From: Porphyra umbilicalis
Lineage: Eukaryota; Rhodophyta; Bangiophyceae; Bangiales; Bangiaceae
NCBI GenBank assembly: GCA_002049455.2
Contig: KV919044.1
Location: 39,770 to 103,769 of the forward strand
Direction of reading: 5' to 3'
Length of the DNA: 64,000 nt
Below the pieces are notes generated by a model. It was not told the origin of the DNA. It did not search any database and worked only from the letters and a program-made list of their open reading frames with translations. Of this stretch, positions 53,501-63,929 are shown piece by piece. The translations under genes were made by a program, and so were the position numbers. Every line of letters begins with the position of its first letter. Position 1 is the stretch's first letter.

Positions 53501-55949
53501 ACGAATCGTGCTCTCGGTTGCGTTGTCTGGACGGGCCGCTCCAACCGAGCAGCAAATACCCCTGCATTGTCGGGATGGACGATGCGGGCCCGTGGCGATG
53601 AGCAAGGAGAAGGCCGCACGTGTACTCCCGCATACCCCTTGCGGTCAACACACTATCCCATTCCTCCCTTCCTCCGTGCATGAGAGAGACCTTGTGCTCT
53701 TCTGCAGTGGATAGTAGAAAGAAGACATGCGCCAGCATCGTCGAGCCAGTCAAATGCAGATCCATTTCCCAAGCCCCATCACCGAGGGCAATGGGGGTGA
53801 GCAGCGTCCGAACAACGTGCCCCCGCGACTGCAAAGACGCCGTTGTCGTGGGCAGCCCGTGCGCGAGGCACGAAGCAACCGTAACAACGTCTTGCAGCCG
53901 CCGCACGGACTGGCTACGGAGACCCGCGCCCCGAGACGCCGGGTCAGCGACTATGCCGAGGAGAGCTGGCTGCGTTGCTCGCTGCTGCGTACCCGTGCGG
54001 CACCTCCTGGCTTCGAGCATGTGGCTGTTGAGAGCCTCGGGAAATCCAAGCATGACGAGCGCGCACCACTCGTTGCCCTCAAGGATGGGCACTACCAGTG
54101 TCCTCGTACGTAATCCACCGGCGGAAACTAGCGCCCTGGCAGCGTCCATTGTTCGACCGCTTGTGTCCACGTCATGCTGAGATAAAGACCGCGAGCAGGG
54201 GCGCCTGCAGCAAAAAACGTCCGACCAAAACGAGCTCAGAACTGCTGTGGCATACTTGGGCGAGGCCGGGTTTGATACCTTGCTCTGCAACCACAGCAGC
54301 AGCGCATCGACAAGCGGCTGCGTCCACCCGGCCAGCTCGGTCCCCGTTGATACCCCGACGAGGTCCTCTGCCACAAGAACCGATCGTCCGACAGCGCCCG
54401 GTGGAAAGCTAAATGGTGGGTCCAGGGGAAGAGTGAGACGACGAGGCGGCAGCAATGGTCCGGTACGTACGTTATGAGTGGCCTCAGGACGTCCGTCGTC
54501 GGCACTCACCGGGCGAGCAGCACTAACATCAATTCCAGTTCGAGCCGACGCGCCTGTGCCACTCTTGGATCGACTTGGAGGACCCGAACCGCGGCTTCCG
54601 ACAGACCCGCTGCCAGACCTCAACGAAACGGGCAGCTCTGCATCGTCATGTCCTTCCGCTAGCAACGTCCGCCGCTTTTTTTGGGACGTTTTGTTGGCAT
54701 TGTTCAGTGGGCGACCTCTTCTGCTTGAAGGCGAGCGCGTCGAAGGAGTCCTAGACTTGCTCCTGCGCCTCCGAGCAGACTCATAAGGCTCTGTGGCAGA
54801 CAACGTTGGAGCCTCCAACACTGCAGTGGAAGACGCCCAGTCCAGAGGTGGTTGCGTCCGAGGTGGGTGCCCCGACCTTCCGACACGCGCAGTCGTCCCC
54901 GGCTCCGCACGGCGAGCAGAACGAGGCTCAGGCATTGTGTTAAGTGCAGGCGCGGGTATCTCATCACAGGACGACACGTCGTTGGCATTCAGCGGAGCAG
55001 TACATGAAGGTCCCGCTCTCGGTCTGGTCCAGTCGTCTCTGCCAGCGCGCCCGTCCACGGTGCCGTGTACGCCACCCCGTCCATCACGATCACCGGTGTG
55101 CTGCTCCCAAGGTCCGGATATTCCATGCAGCTGCACGTCTCCAGGGCGCGAGGCGTGGGGCTCAACGTCGGGTGCATGCCACTGCCCTGGTGCTGCAACA
55201 TTCGAGCATGCTCCAGCGCGTGGATTTGCTGCATACACATGTGCGCCAGGTTGTGGCACGTACTGGGGAAATGCCCCTGGCAAAAGAGGTGGTGGATAGA
55301 TGCCAACTGGCACCGACGGAGGTCCAAACGAGGTGGCGGCAGGTCTCCCACTTACAGGGTGTCCATAGGAAGGTGGTCGAGCCCCGGGGAGCCCTGTCCC
55401 ATGAGCTCCCATCGTTCCATGCGCCGCAGGTATCTGATTGACGTGGTTCATGCGCAGCTGCGAGATGGAGACGAGCTGCCCATTGATGACCACGCAGTCA
55501 TGCTCCCCGCCAAAGACAGACGCCAGGCCACTCCCAGGCTGCGAAACGAGGGCAGGAGCAGGACTCACAGGAGCAAGACTTGCTCCACTGCCTTGTGGGT
55601 GCGGCTCAAGACGGCGCGCCAGATGCCGTGGATGAGAACCGACCTCGTTGGGCTGCAGCGGCACAGCAGGTACATGCGGCACATACGACGGCGCTGCAAA
55701 GCTCCCTGGGACAGCACCTGTTGCTTGTGGCATGGCCCCTTCGTATCGGTGAAGCGCGACCGGCACCTCGGAACTTCCATCCGGAAAACGTGCGGTTGGT
55801 CCAACCGTACCACTGCCACGACCACGCGATAGTGGCGCTCGAGGAGCTTGCATGGGTCGAGGAGCAGCGTCACCAGCACGCTCCGCCGCTGCCGCAAGCT
55901 GGCGTCGATGACGCCGTCCACGCGAAGAATTACTCGGCGCCTTCGCCAT
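50508..55949 (-). CDS. JmjC-domain protein with degenerate Ulp1-like region
   Basis: The product is 1813 aa from ATG 55949. Residues 1-530 are Pro/Gly/Ser/Arg-rich. Residues ~530-760 resemble a Ulp1/C48 protease fold (WTQPLVDALLLWLQ, TRTLVVPILEGNEWCALVML, LLGIVADPAS), but the His-Trp is Glu-Trp and no DCG motif is seen, so it is probably inactive. A long acidic/RG-rich linker follows. From ~1290 there is a JmjN-like piece (VDDVPPDGLPYLIRKHSRQVEEFGAVLF), then a KDM4-type JmjC core. Iron ligands H1487, E1489 (HMED) and H1580 (APHMGLNLGAN) are all present, as is the 2-oxoglutarate lysine K1505 (GAPKLWW). The position equivalent to KDM4A Asn198 is Ser. A cysteine-rich zinc module (C1724 onward, CSTC...CPTC...CCWRC...C) ends the protein. 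It should be an Fe(II)/2-oxoglutarate dioxygenase, probably a histone demethylase. Its location inside a transposon is the remarkable point. Confidence 0.8.
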   Translation of the reverse strand: MAKAPSNSSRGRRHRRQLAAAAERAGDAAPRPMQAPRAPLSRGRGSGTVGPTARFPDGSSEVPVALHRYEGAMPQATGAVPGSFAAPSYVPHVPAVPLQPNEVGSHPRHLARRLEPHPQGSGASLAPVSPAPALVSQPGSGLASVFGGEHDCVVINGQLVSISQLRMNHVNQIPAAHGTMGAHGTGLPGARPPSYGHPVSGRPAATSFGPPSVPVGIYPPPLLPGAFPQYVPQPGAHVYAANPRAGACSNVAAPGQWHAPDVEPHASRPGDVQLHGISGPWEQHTGDRDGRGGVHGTVDGRAGRDDWTRPRAGPSCTAPLNANDVSSCDEIPAPALNTMPEPRSARRAEPGTTARVGRSGHPPRTQPPLDWASSTAVLEAPTLSATEPYESARRRRSKSRTPSTRSPSSRRGRPLNNANKTSQKKRRTLLAEGHDDAELPVSLRSGSGSVGSRGSGPPSRSKSGTGASARTGIDVSAARPVSADDGRPEATHNVRTGPLLPPRRLTLPLDPPFSFPPGAVGRSVLVAEDLVGVSTGTELAGWTQPLVDALLLWLQSKVSNPASPKYATAVLSSFWSDVFCCRRPCSRSLSQHDVDTSGRTMDAARALVSAGGLRTRTLVVPILEGNEWCALVMLGFPEALNSHMLEARRCRTGTQQRATQPALLGIVADPASRGAGLRSQSVRRLQDVVTVASCLAHGLPTTTASLQSRGHVVRTLLTPIALGDGAWEMDLHLTGSTMLAHVFFLLSTAEEHKVSLMHGGREEWDSVLTARGMREYTCGLLLAHRHGPASSIPTMQGYLLLGWSGPSRQRNREHDSFADHLPDGDNGQGRGRSARRRATAAEPGRAMCRSPLDGASNNRGDDDDSDGQGEHDWDEGTVGDGGRRVDNADNAESGEASGIRGRDGNGHGSAGARRRSSSRGSGRSYRERLQRAADANAVSDSDSGGPLAGHSVAGRSPRVAMTRGRARQPRTGGETVVPSSTPSMSRGEYVAALFRAADASKILDPRVGRLQAAVDVAAERNLSNQAAHRQEKDDKIAGAPRPSGRGSSSYAARTHTPPTRRAHLGRRPSARSNPRRCQASPDSYSSTDLLVDAPQHERDVRRGRGGTARGGRGGGRIGISAPAPARPPHSVSQAQRHSAGVMLPLHGGGSAQQERVGAGGNVPSVGGERAEAGPGVGLEGGGGRNGDGGGRRIVHAQMRGGRHGRRARAASAAAGAAAVEVAADAKTAADATARMDGPTQRCVALSAPIIHVDDVPPDGLPYLIRKHSRQVEEFGAVLFRVSPSIRPQLSSVPKLAKVQVQHQTFPMIPTVVSKIQRHADASGFYEQCHDDADPFAGILPDCAQREVSRTSYEASCKASAAELLMQFPDFGEERFLLSVNDPSVFPVRTDDRSSARNGSRVRLSVAPLVKVSIPYQNDIVPSRSDGLGRSAGDPDAAPTGTCRSPRDRLDSPRTLNRVGMSRYLSTYEGMTTNMLYKGTLGSMFPLHMEDSNLLSLSFLQEGAPKLWWVAPPDQVCNMFDVLLRCLHPLVLAVVGRNIRNFLATKRAYCSPQVLLDNGVKMSLVRQEVGDYVLTAAGAPHMGLNLGANVASAVNYTCLAWFGRAVEYMEQAYLELRYVPFPFEKLLVLSSELLADGKWWFGNASSIAACDPALFVRDVNVLIAYLERYLLENERFVSGQGAGCEAMAVDSVSPEVKAFLAADTVREADVNDGLRVDLSGDGYTCSTCYAVYWLSVVVCPTCISYFGGAPDEAPLCCWRCAESTYRCWHVIQEEGKPDRPVDGSHKPLVVWRLSTSRVRDLVASLRRLLETVLH

Positions 55950-56059
55950 GACAGCCACAACAGATAGTCAGGAAAAGACCCGTTCCCACACAGACAAATG
56001 CTGACGGACGCTGACCCCCACGGCCACGTCAACCAGCACCACAACCGCCGCAGCGCGAA

Positions 56060-58690
56060 TGCGAAAACAGCTGCACGTATGTGGGCGCTCTTGGACGTCA
56101 ACCCGGGCGCCACAACGCCACAAGAAGGTATTTGTTCTTGGGCGTTGGGCTCCTCAAGCCGTCGAAAACACCTCACACCTCGCCACCAGCGCCACAACGC
56201 AAGTGCGCCAACAGTCGCACAAGCGCGGGCGAGCTTGGGCGCCAGCCCAGGCGCCACTAACGCCACAAGGAAGTATGTTTCCTTGGGCGCTGGGCTCCAC
56301 AGGGCGACCAAACCGCAACGTTCTCACCCCCACCTCGCCACAAGCGCCACAACGCAAAAACGACAACAGCCGCACGTGCGTGGGCAAGCCTGGGCGCCAG
56401 CCCGGGCGCCATGAACGCCACAAGGAAGTATGTTTCCTTGGGCGCTGGGCTCCACAGGGCGACCAAACCGCAACGTTCTCACCCCCACCTCGCCACAAGC
56501 GCAACAACGCAAAAACGACAACAGCCGCACGTGCGTGGGCAAGCCTGGGCGCCAGCCCGGGCGCCACGAACGCCACAAGGAGGTGTACCTCCTTGGGCGT
56601 TGGGCTCCACAAGCCGACCAAACCGCAACGTTCACACCCCCACCTCGCCACAAGCGCCACAACGCAAAAACGACAACAGCCGCACGTGCGTGGGCAAGCC
56701 TGGGCGCCAGCCCGGGCGCCACGAACGCCACAAGGAGGTGTACCTCCTTGGGCGTTGGGCTCCACAAGCCGACCAAACCGCAACGTTCTCACCCCCACCT
56801 CGCCACAAGCGCCACAACGCAAAAACGACAACAGCCGCACGTGCGTGGGCAAGCCTGGGCGCCAGCCCGGGCGCCGCAAACGCCACAAGGAGGTGTACCT
56901 CCTTGGGCGTTGGGCTCCACAAGCCGACCAAACCGCAACGTTCTCACCCCCACCTCGCCACAAGCGCCACAACGCAAAAACGACATCAGCCGCACGTGCG
57001 TGGGCAAGCCTGGGCGCCAGCCCGGGCGCCGCAAACGCCACAAGGAGGTGTACCTCCTTGGGCGTTGGGCTCCACAAGCCGACCAAACCGCAACGTTCAC
57101 ACCCCCACCTCGCCACAAGCGCCACAACGCAAAAACGACAACAGCCGCACGTGCGTGGGCAAGCCTGGGCGCCAGCCCGGGCGCCACGAACGCCACAAGG
57201 AGGTGTACCTCCTTGGGCGTTGGGCTCCACAAGCCGACCAAACCGCAACGTTCTCACCCCCACCTCGCCACAAGCGCCACAACGCAAAAACGACAACAGC
57301 CGCACGTGCGTGGGCAAGCCTGGGCGCCAGCCCGGGCGCCGCAAACGCCACAAGGAGGTGTACCTCCTTGGGCGTTGGGCTCCACAAGCCGACCAAACCG
57401 CAACGTTCTCACCCCCACCTCGCCACAAGCGCCACAACGCAAAAACGACATCAGCCGCACGTGCGTGGGCAAGCCTGGGCGCCAGCCCGGGCGCCGCAAA
57501 CGCCACAAGGAGGTGTACCTCCTTGGGCGTTGGGCTCCACAAGCCGACCAAACCGCAACGTTCTCACCCCCACCTCGCCACAAGCGCCACAACGCAAAAA
57601 TGACAACAGCCGCACGTGCGTGGGCAAGCCTGGGCGCCAGCCTGGGCGCCGCAAACGCCACAAGGAGGTGTACCTCCTTGGGCGTTGGGCTCCACAAGCC
57701 GACCAAACCGCAACGTTCTCACCCCCACCTCGCCACAAGCGCCACAACGCAAAAACGACAACAGCCGCACGTACGTGGGCAAGCCTGGGCGCCAGCCCGG
57801 GCGCCGCAAACGCCACAAGGAGGTGTACCTCCTTGGGCGTTGGGCTCCACAAGCCGACCAAACCGCAACGTTCTCACCCCCACCTCGCCACAAGCGCCAC
57901 AACGCAAAAACGACAACAGCCGCACGTGCGTGGGCAAGCCTGGGCGCCAGCCCGGGCGCCGCAAACGCCACAAGGAGGTGTACCCCCTTGGGCGTTGGGC
58001 TCCACAAGCCGACCAAACCGCAACGTTCTCACCCCCACCTCGCCACAAGCGCCTCGACGCGAAAACGACAACAGCCGCACGTGCGTGGGCAAGCCTGGGC
58101 GCCAGCCCGGGCGCCACGAACGCCACAAGGAGGTGTACCTCCTTGGGCGTTGGGCTCCACAAGCCGACCAAACCGCAACGTTCTCACCCCCACCTCGCCA
58201 CAAGCGCCACAACGCAAAAACGACAACAGCCGCACGTGCGTGGGCAAGCCTGGGCGCCAGCCCGGGCGCCACGAACGCCACAAGGAAGTATGTTTCCTTG
58301 GGCGCTGGGCTCCACAGGGCGACCAAACCGCAACGTTCTCACCCCCACCTCGCCACAAGCGGCTCGACGCGAAAACGACAACAGCCGCACGTGCGTGGGC
58401 AAGCCTGGGCGCCAGCCCGGGCGCCACGAACGCCACAAGGAGGTGTACCTCCTTGGGCGTTGGGCTCCACAAGCCGACCAAACCGCAACGTTCTCACCCC
58501 CACCTCGCCACAAGCGCCACAACGCAAAAACGACAACAGCCGCACGTGCGTGGGCAAGCCTGGGCGCCAGCCCGGGCGCCGCAAACGCCACAAGGAGGTG
58601 TACCTCCTTGGGCGTTGGGCTCCACAAGCCGACCAAACCGCAACGTTCTCACCCCCACCTCGCCACAAGCGCCTCAACGCGAGAACGACA
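56060..58690. repeat. 155-bp satellite array, 17 units with a conserved hairpin
   Basis: Sixteen hairpins are spaced exactly 155 bp from 56266 to 58591, and a diverged first unit lies at 56123. Because 155 is not a multiple of three, frames on both strands stay open while cycling through three registers; the long frames here are not genes. Each unit carries CTGGGCGCCAGCCCGGGCGCC, then a hairpin. Three versions of the stem occur: CAAGAA/TTCTTG (unit 1), CAAGGAA/TTCCTTG (units at 56266, 56421, 58281) and CAAGGAGGT/ACCTCCTTG (most others). The unit at 57971 has ACCCCCTTG, one weakened pair. The array lies between the JmjC gene and the two-exon gene within the 17.5-kb element. Confidence 0.95.
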
Positions 58691-59698
58691 GCATAGAAAA
58701 GCTCACAGTTGTCATCACCGGGTCGCCTCAAAGGGTTACCCTTTAGGCTAACCCGGGGTGCGCTCAGTATGCGCATGTTGGGAGCCACAGGGTGCGCGCG
58801 CCAGTACCCAGCGGGGGGGGCGCCAGGTGAAGCGCAGCAGCGTCTGCAGGCGGCGCTCGGCCTGCCACGCAGGTCGGTGTGTGAGGCCCGGTCGGTCTTG
58901 TGACACAGCAGGCGACCCGTCGCGACCCCTCGTCGATCGGCCGACGGAGATTGCGATCAGGCCGCCGACGGCAAGCAGCAATTTTGAGCGATGCACTTGG
59001 TCCTTACCTTACTGACAGTGGACAAATGCAAGTTCCAACTTCATATAAATACCAATTAATATCCAGTACTTCTGTTCAAAAAATGAAAACGTTCTTCAAA
59101 TTTCGGCACATCAGTTCTGAACACCCTTGATCATGTCTCCTCTACGACGTTGGATCCAACTTCGGAGACTGGTCAAACACTTTCACGAGCAGTTTTTGTG
59201 TCGCACCCAATCAGATGCGTGCGGAGAGGCCTGTCACTTCACATCGACTCCTTTTCTTCCGCCAGCGCTGTCGACGGGTTTTGATGTGCCAGCCACACTT
59301 AGGCTTGACACTACCCGGCGCCATGGAGGTACTGCCTGGCTGTGGAGCTGGTGGGTACGACGCGTCGTGGCACTGCAAAATAGTTCTTTGCCACTGGCAA
59401 GGCGAAAGAATTCGTCGCGCAGGTAGCGACCTGTGGTGTGCGTTGTGATCTCGCCGGATCTGTGGCCTCTCGCCCTCCCCAGGCATGTTCTCCGGCATGT
59501 TCGCCGGCCTGGTAGGTTTTCGCGGCGCTCAGCGTTCCACGGCCCGTACGATGCACTCCGTACTCGAGTTCTACGTGCCTGGCTCCGTGTTTTGCGACGT
59601 GCTCCGGACTACGTCCTCCGTGCTCCGTCTTTGTGCTTCATATTCCATGCTACGTGATCCGCACTCCTTGCTCCCTTACGCTCGTTGTACTGCGAAGC
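58691..59698. other. Intergenic; hairpin at the end of the satellite
   Basis: AAAGGGT (58730-58736) and ACCCTTT (58738-58744) form a stem with a one-base loop just after the last satellite unit. The rest of the interval has no supported gene. 59020-59110 is AT-rich. Confidence 0.45.
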
Positions 59699-60415
59699 AT
59701 GTCTGGCGGTAATGACTCGGAGGGTACCCCTTCGACTCCTCCATCAAGCCCTGGGAGTGTTCTTCGCGCTCAGCAGACCTTGTATGAGCAGCAAGTGTGG
59801 GCCACTCGTGGGGTAAGACTGCACCGAACCATCGAATGTCTTGCCGTCCGAGTTGTAACATTCAGGACATATGTACTCCCTACGCCAATGCATTCATGTA
59901 CCGACGACTAACGCGCGCTTTACTTTTCATCTGGTACCGACGGCTTCGACGCATGCATCACGGATGGCCCCTCCCCACAGGATGACGCATGCTTTCACTT
60001 CGCTCGCTATGGCCAAGTCATGGTCAAGAAGATACACAAGTCGGAGGTGCCCCCGGGGAGGCGCAGCACACAGGAGGACGCCGCCGATCACGACTGCCTG
60101 ACCTGGTTCAGCCCACCTGGACATCTTGAGGGTCCGCACAAGGATACAACGCGCTGTCTGCGGACCGTCATAGACGAGGCCGTCGACAAGACGACTACTG
60201 GCGTCTCGCAAGGGCCAAATGGCTCCGTCATCAACAAGATCAAGTTCAAGAAGGCTCTGAAGAAAGGTCTGCGCATGAAGTGCAACCGGCGCCGCAACTC
60301 TGCGCGAGTGCTCGGCTACCGGCTTCTCGGCGTCTACCTCGACACGGTCGTGCCTCAAGCCAGCGTGCAGGACATCGTTGTCGCCAACGGCCTGGTAGCC
60401 AACAATGACGCGTAG
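59699..60415 (+). CDS. Hypothetical two-exon gene, followed by an in-frame extension
   Basis: I do not recognise this gene. Exon 1 (59699-59813) encodes MSGGNDSEGTPSTPPSSPGS... and ends at a GTAAGA donor. A 167-bp intron ends CCCCACAG at 59980. Exon 2 (59981-60415) continues in phase to a TAG. The predicted product is about 182 aa. It is basic in the middle (KIKFKKALKKGLRMKCNRRRNSARVLGYRLLGVYLD). The same frame stays open after the TAG to a second stop at 60745 (LDLDATAAALLGEFLGIDPVDVRKSARAAG...), adding about 110 residues. The clean splice and basic composition suggest a real nucleic-acid-associated accessory gene of the 17.5-kb element; that role is inference. Confidence 0.5.
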
Positions 60416-60745
60416 GGGGCCCCTGCTCCTTTGCCTGGCATCACGACTGGTCACCGGCTCGTGTTGGACCACGACGGCACGCAGACTAAGCGCATGCTGG
60501 ACCTGGACGCTACGGCTGCTGCACTACTCGGCGAGTTTCTCGGTATCGACCCTGTCGACGTGAGGAAGTCGGCACGAGCAGCCGGAGCCGCGTGCGTCCA
60601 AGACTACCTCGGTCACGGCGAATTTCCTCGTTGCTTGCGCCCCGAGAGCGGCGAGGTGCGCAACGCTGTCGTGCAGAACTTGAATGACGAGCTCCAAGAC
60701 GCAGCGGCGCGTGACATCAACTTGTCGGAGGACGAGACGGACTAA
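60416..60745 (+). other. Open continuation of the two-exon gene beyond its TAG
   Basis: This frame continues exon 2 without a shift. It has protein-like composition (DLDATAAALLGEFLGIDPVDV, ARAAGAACVQDYLGHGEFPRC, NLNDELQDAAARDINLSEDE). Either the TAG at 60413-60415 is a nonsense mutation, a readthrough site, or a further intron removes it; no obvious GT-AG pair around the TAG was seen. Confidence 0.35.
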
Positions 60746-63700
60746 CTCTCTGCAGCACCGTCCGCCGTCGCAAGGGCCGTGCCGTGTACGCTTCGTGCGC
60801 ATTATTAATACTTTTCTGTGTTCTACGTATTTTTTATCGAAGAATTTTGTGTTTCATTGTATGGATAAAAGCACCGTTTCGTACCCGCTAGCGTCCTCCA
60901 GGAGTTCCTGCTGTCTCTTCGGCTGACCTCCCTCGACACCAACGAAGGAATTTTATGCACGTCTGTCATACGGATTATGGCACTGTTTACATCCGGGAGT
61001 GCCCCGCGTACTACCCGAGCGAGCGCCACGCAGATTGTCTCGAAGTCAGGATACAAAGTGTGCTGCAGAGCGGTGGGCAGCATTATCGTACTGCTCTTCT
61101 ATAGGCGTGTATTCTGGGCAGTCTGTCGGACTGTACGCAATGGGTGCTTACGAATGACCTCTATCGTAGCCGGCAGGATAGTCACGGCATTTTCCCAGTC
61201 GACTTCATGCAGGTGCATATTCTGGGCAGACTCTGCGACTGTACGGGATGACTGCTTCCGAATGACCCGTAACGTTGCCAACAGGATAGTTGTGGTGTTT
61301 TCCCAGTCGATTGCATGCCGGCTCGCGCACGAAAAAGACACACGGACGGCGTTCTGATCTGTACCAAATATGAGCGGCAGGGCGGTTGCGGGCAATAATT
61401 TCCCTGCGAATCTTACAAAATATGCAGGATATTATTTGACGTACTGTCCTAAACTCTTCAGCATAGCTGTTCAGCCGCAAGACTCTCAAACAGTCCCTCA
61501 ATAGACCCTGCAGACAATCGCCGGCTCTGTCCGTAGAACGATCCCGTGTCCGTATCCTGGGCAATCTGGGAAAGCCATTTACAGTATATATCTGGGACGT
61601 TCCAATCGTGGCTCAGATTACTATCGTTAAGAGAGGCGTCCAGACATGTATTTGTTCGCTTGCAGATGGTCTCTAGGTTTGTCAGGCCACCACAGTGCTT
61701 ATGTTTTATCAAATTATTCTGCAAACAGTCGTGAAGATACTGTGGATAACTGTTCGTTATAGATTGAACGTGTGTGATTCGGAGGACTATCCTCAGGATT
61801 AAAAAACAACGCACAGTGCAGTGGAGTTCAGAAGTGCTCGAAGACCATCTGCACCGATATTCAGTGGGAATTATCCTCACACCAGCACCTGCAGATTTGG
61901 CAATTGTCCGGCGAAGTTGCTGCCCCATGCTCATGAAGGATCATTCCGATTCGCTGGTTCTAATCGTTCGGCGTATCGTGCTCAGAACTGTCCTGAAGTG
62001 GGAGTAAGATCATCCTGAGGATCGTGCTCATGACTATCCTGGCGTCGGAGTACAATCATCCTGGGGATCGTCGTCATAGATTGAGTGAACGAGTGAGCAA
62101 GATTGATCTAGATTGCTGCCTCAAGGACTCGATCGTAGATGATAGCCTAGACTACTTCGAGTGACGTCGTGAGGAGGGTCTGCCGAAACCGATCAGAGAG
62201 CAAGACCTGCCCATGGGGCGTCGCTCCTGGGCCACAAAGCGTGTGCAGAGGGAGCCTCAATGTTACTTGGTAGTCGTGCGACCGACACGCTGTTTCCCCG
62301 TGCAGAGGGGATGGGAACTGGGTAAACATGCGTCGGCTCGCACATCGAGAATACCGTGAAGTCCCGGACGCACCCAGTCCCGATTTATCAATGATTGGGT
62401 CTCCTTCACGCGCAGTAAATTCGTTCTCAGCTCAGTGGCAATCTCGTCCCCATTCGTCCTAACACAGCACGTCCCGAACTCGCAATCCCCCTGTTCAATA
62501 CGGTTCAGAAGCACTCGCACCAGTGTCTCAAGCGCATGAGTGATGTGTCAGATTGCAAGTTGGGCATTGCTCTGAACGAAGAGAATGTCCACAGGTTTGT
62601 GTTCACACTGTTGACGAAATAGGCAGACATTTTGTTTGCGGAAGAGGCAGTCAGACAATCAGTTGAACAAGTCCTCACATTTTGTTCGAATGACAGTCCC
62701 CGAGATGATCTGTGGGTCAGGATGACACTGCTTCTGGAACGATCCCAGAGTCAGTCCCGAAGATGATCCGTTGAACGAGTCCAGAACTGTAGTGATGAAC
62801 TGCCGAATCACAGAGGTCACTCGAGAATCAGGCAATCTGAAATGTAGGATTTTCGCTGATCCACGGAACTTTTGTGCACATGATCCTCCGAATCATGCTG
62901 AGGCCATCTCACAGGAGCTTTGCATGGCTATCTCAAAACATTCTTTCGCGTCTACTCGTTATAGATTTACAAGCCGGCAAATTTAGAACTTTCCCGGCGA
63001 TGAAATACCGACCCGCAGTGTACACGCCCCCAACATTGGCACGCCCCTCTTCACGCCCCTAATGTAGCCCCATGTTTTGGCACTTACTTGATAAGCGATT
63101 CAAAGTACCCAATATTCTTGCAATTTGGATGGTTCAAAGGACCACAAAAATGCCAGAAAACATGAAGGAAACAGCTGCATGCGATACACTCTCTTGGCCT
63201 CTGCCACTTTGCGTCAAAGATGCTTTGCAGCATCAGGGGACGTCGGCTCGCCTAGCCTCCACCGGCCGCCCCACCGCCCGCTGTCCCACCCATCTCACCG
63301 CGCACATAGCCAGAGCAGATGGTCATCAAATCATTCTCGGTCGTGGCCGCGGGGGCGTCCTCGTCGCCGGGACGACCAAAGTCCGGTCCAGGGACGCCGG
63401 CGCCAACCATGGCGCATCGGGCGACCTCCTCGTTCAGGAGGCGCGTAGCTCGCCGCCGGCACCCCTCCATCACTGCCGTCGGCCTGGTCGTTGCCGGCGC
63501 GCGATGCGTTGCATTCAACATCCTCATTGGCGCCCGTGTCAAGGAGCCCCTCTGCGTCCTCCCTGGCTGATGACAGCAGGTGTCCGTTGCTGTGCCATTC
63601 CGCACAGATGGCGTCCGCGCATCATGGCGTCGAGCACCTTGTTTGTGGGCGCACGACGGAAAAATGGTTCCCACTCCTCATAGCGTCGAGCACCTTGTTT

Positions 63701-63929
63701 GTGGACGCTCGGCGGAGCAGGAAGACACCGCGCCCTGAAAAAGTAACGAAGGTGGCACGGAACCGAACAGTATTCGGTGGACTGGCGCCCCAAGAGCGCA
63801 CTTGAAATGATGTACTTTTTTTCATCAAGCACGCCCCAATCACGCCCCTAAAATTCTGGGCGTGCAGGGCGTGACACGCCCAAAACACGTGAATTTTGCA
63901 CGCCCCAGGCGTGCAATTTAGCACGCCCC
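60746..63929. other. Right arm of the 17.5-kb element; short tandem duplications, no supported gene
   Basis: A 108-bp direct duplication spans 61111-61326 (ATTCTGGGCA at 61111 and 61219). A 46-bp duplication spans 61978-62069 (GTGCTCA...CATCCTG.GGATC twice). CACGCCC words occur at 63023, 63040 and 63052. CGTCGAGCACCTTGTTTGTGG occurs near 63628 and again near 63685. Short frames on both strands lack domain character. The interval is GC-balanced and looks like non-coding or long-decayed sequence. Confidence 0.5.

Noticed and set aside
56154-58751. Long open frames of 370-770 codons on both strands
   Set aside because: They are produced by the 155-bp satellite, whose unit length cycles the three registers; the product is an endless repeat with no domain.
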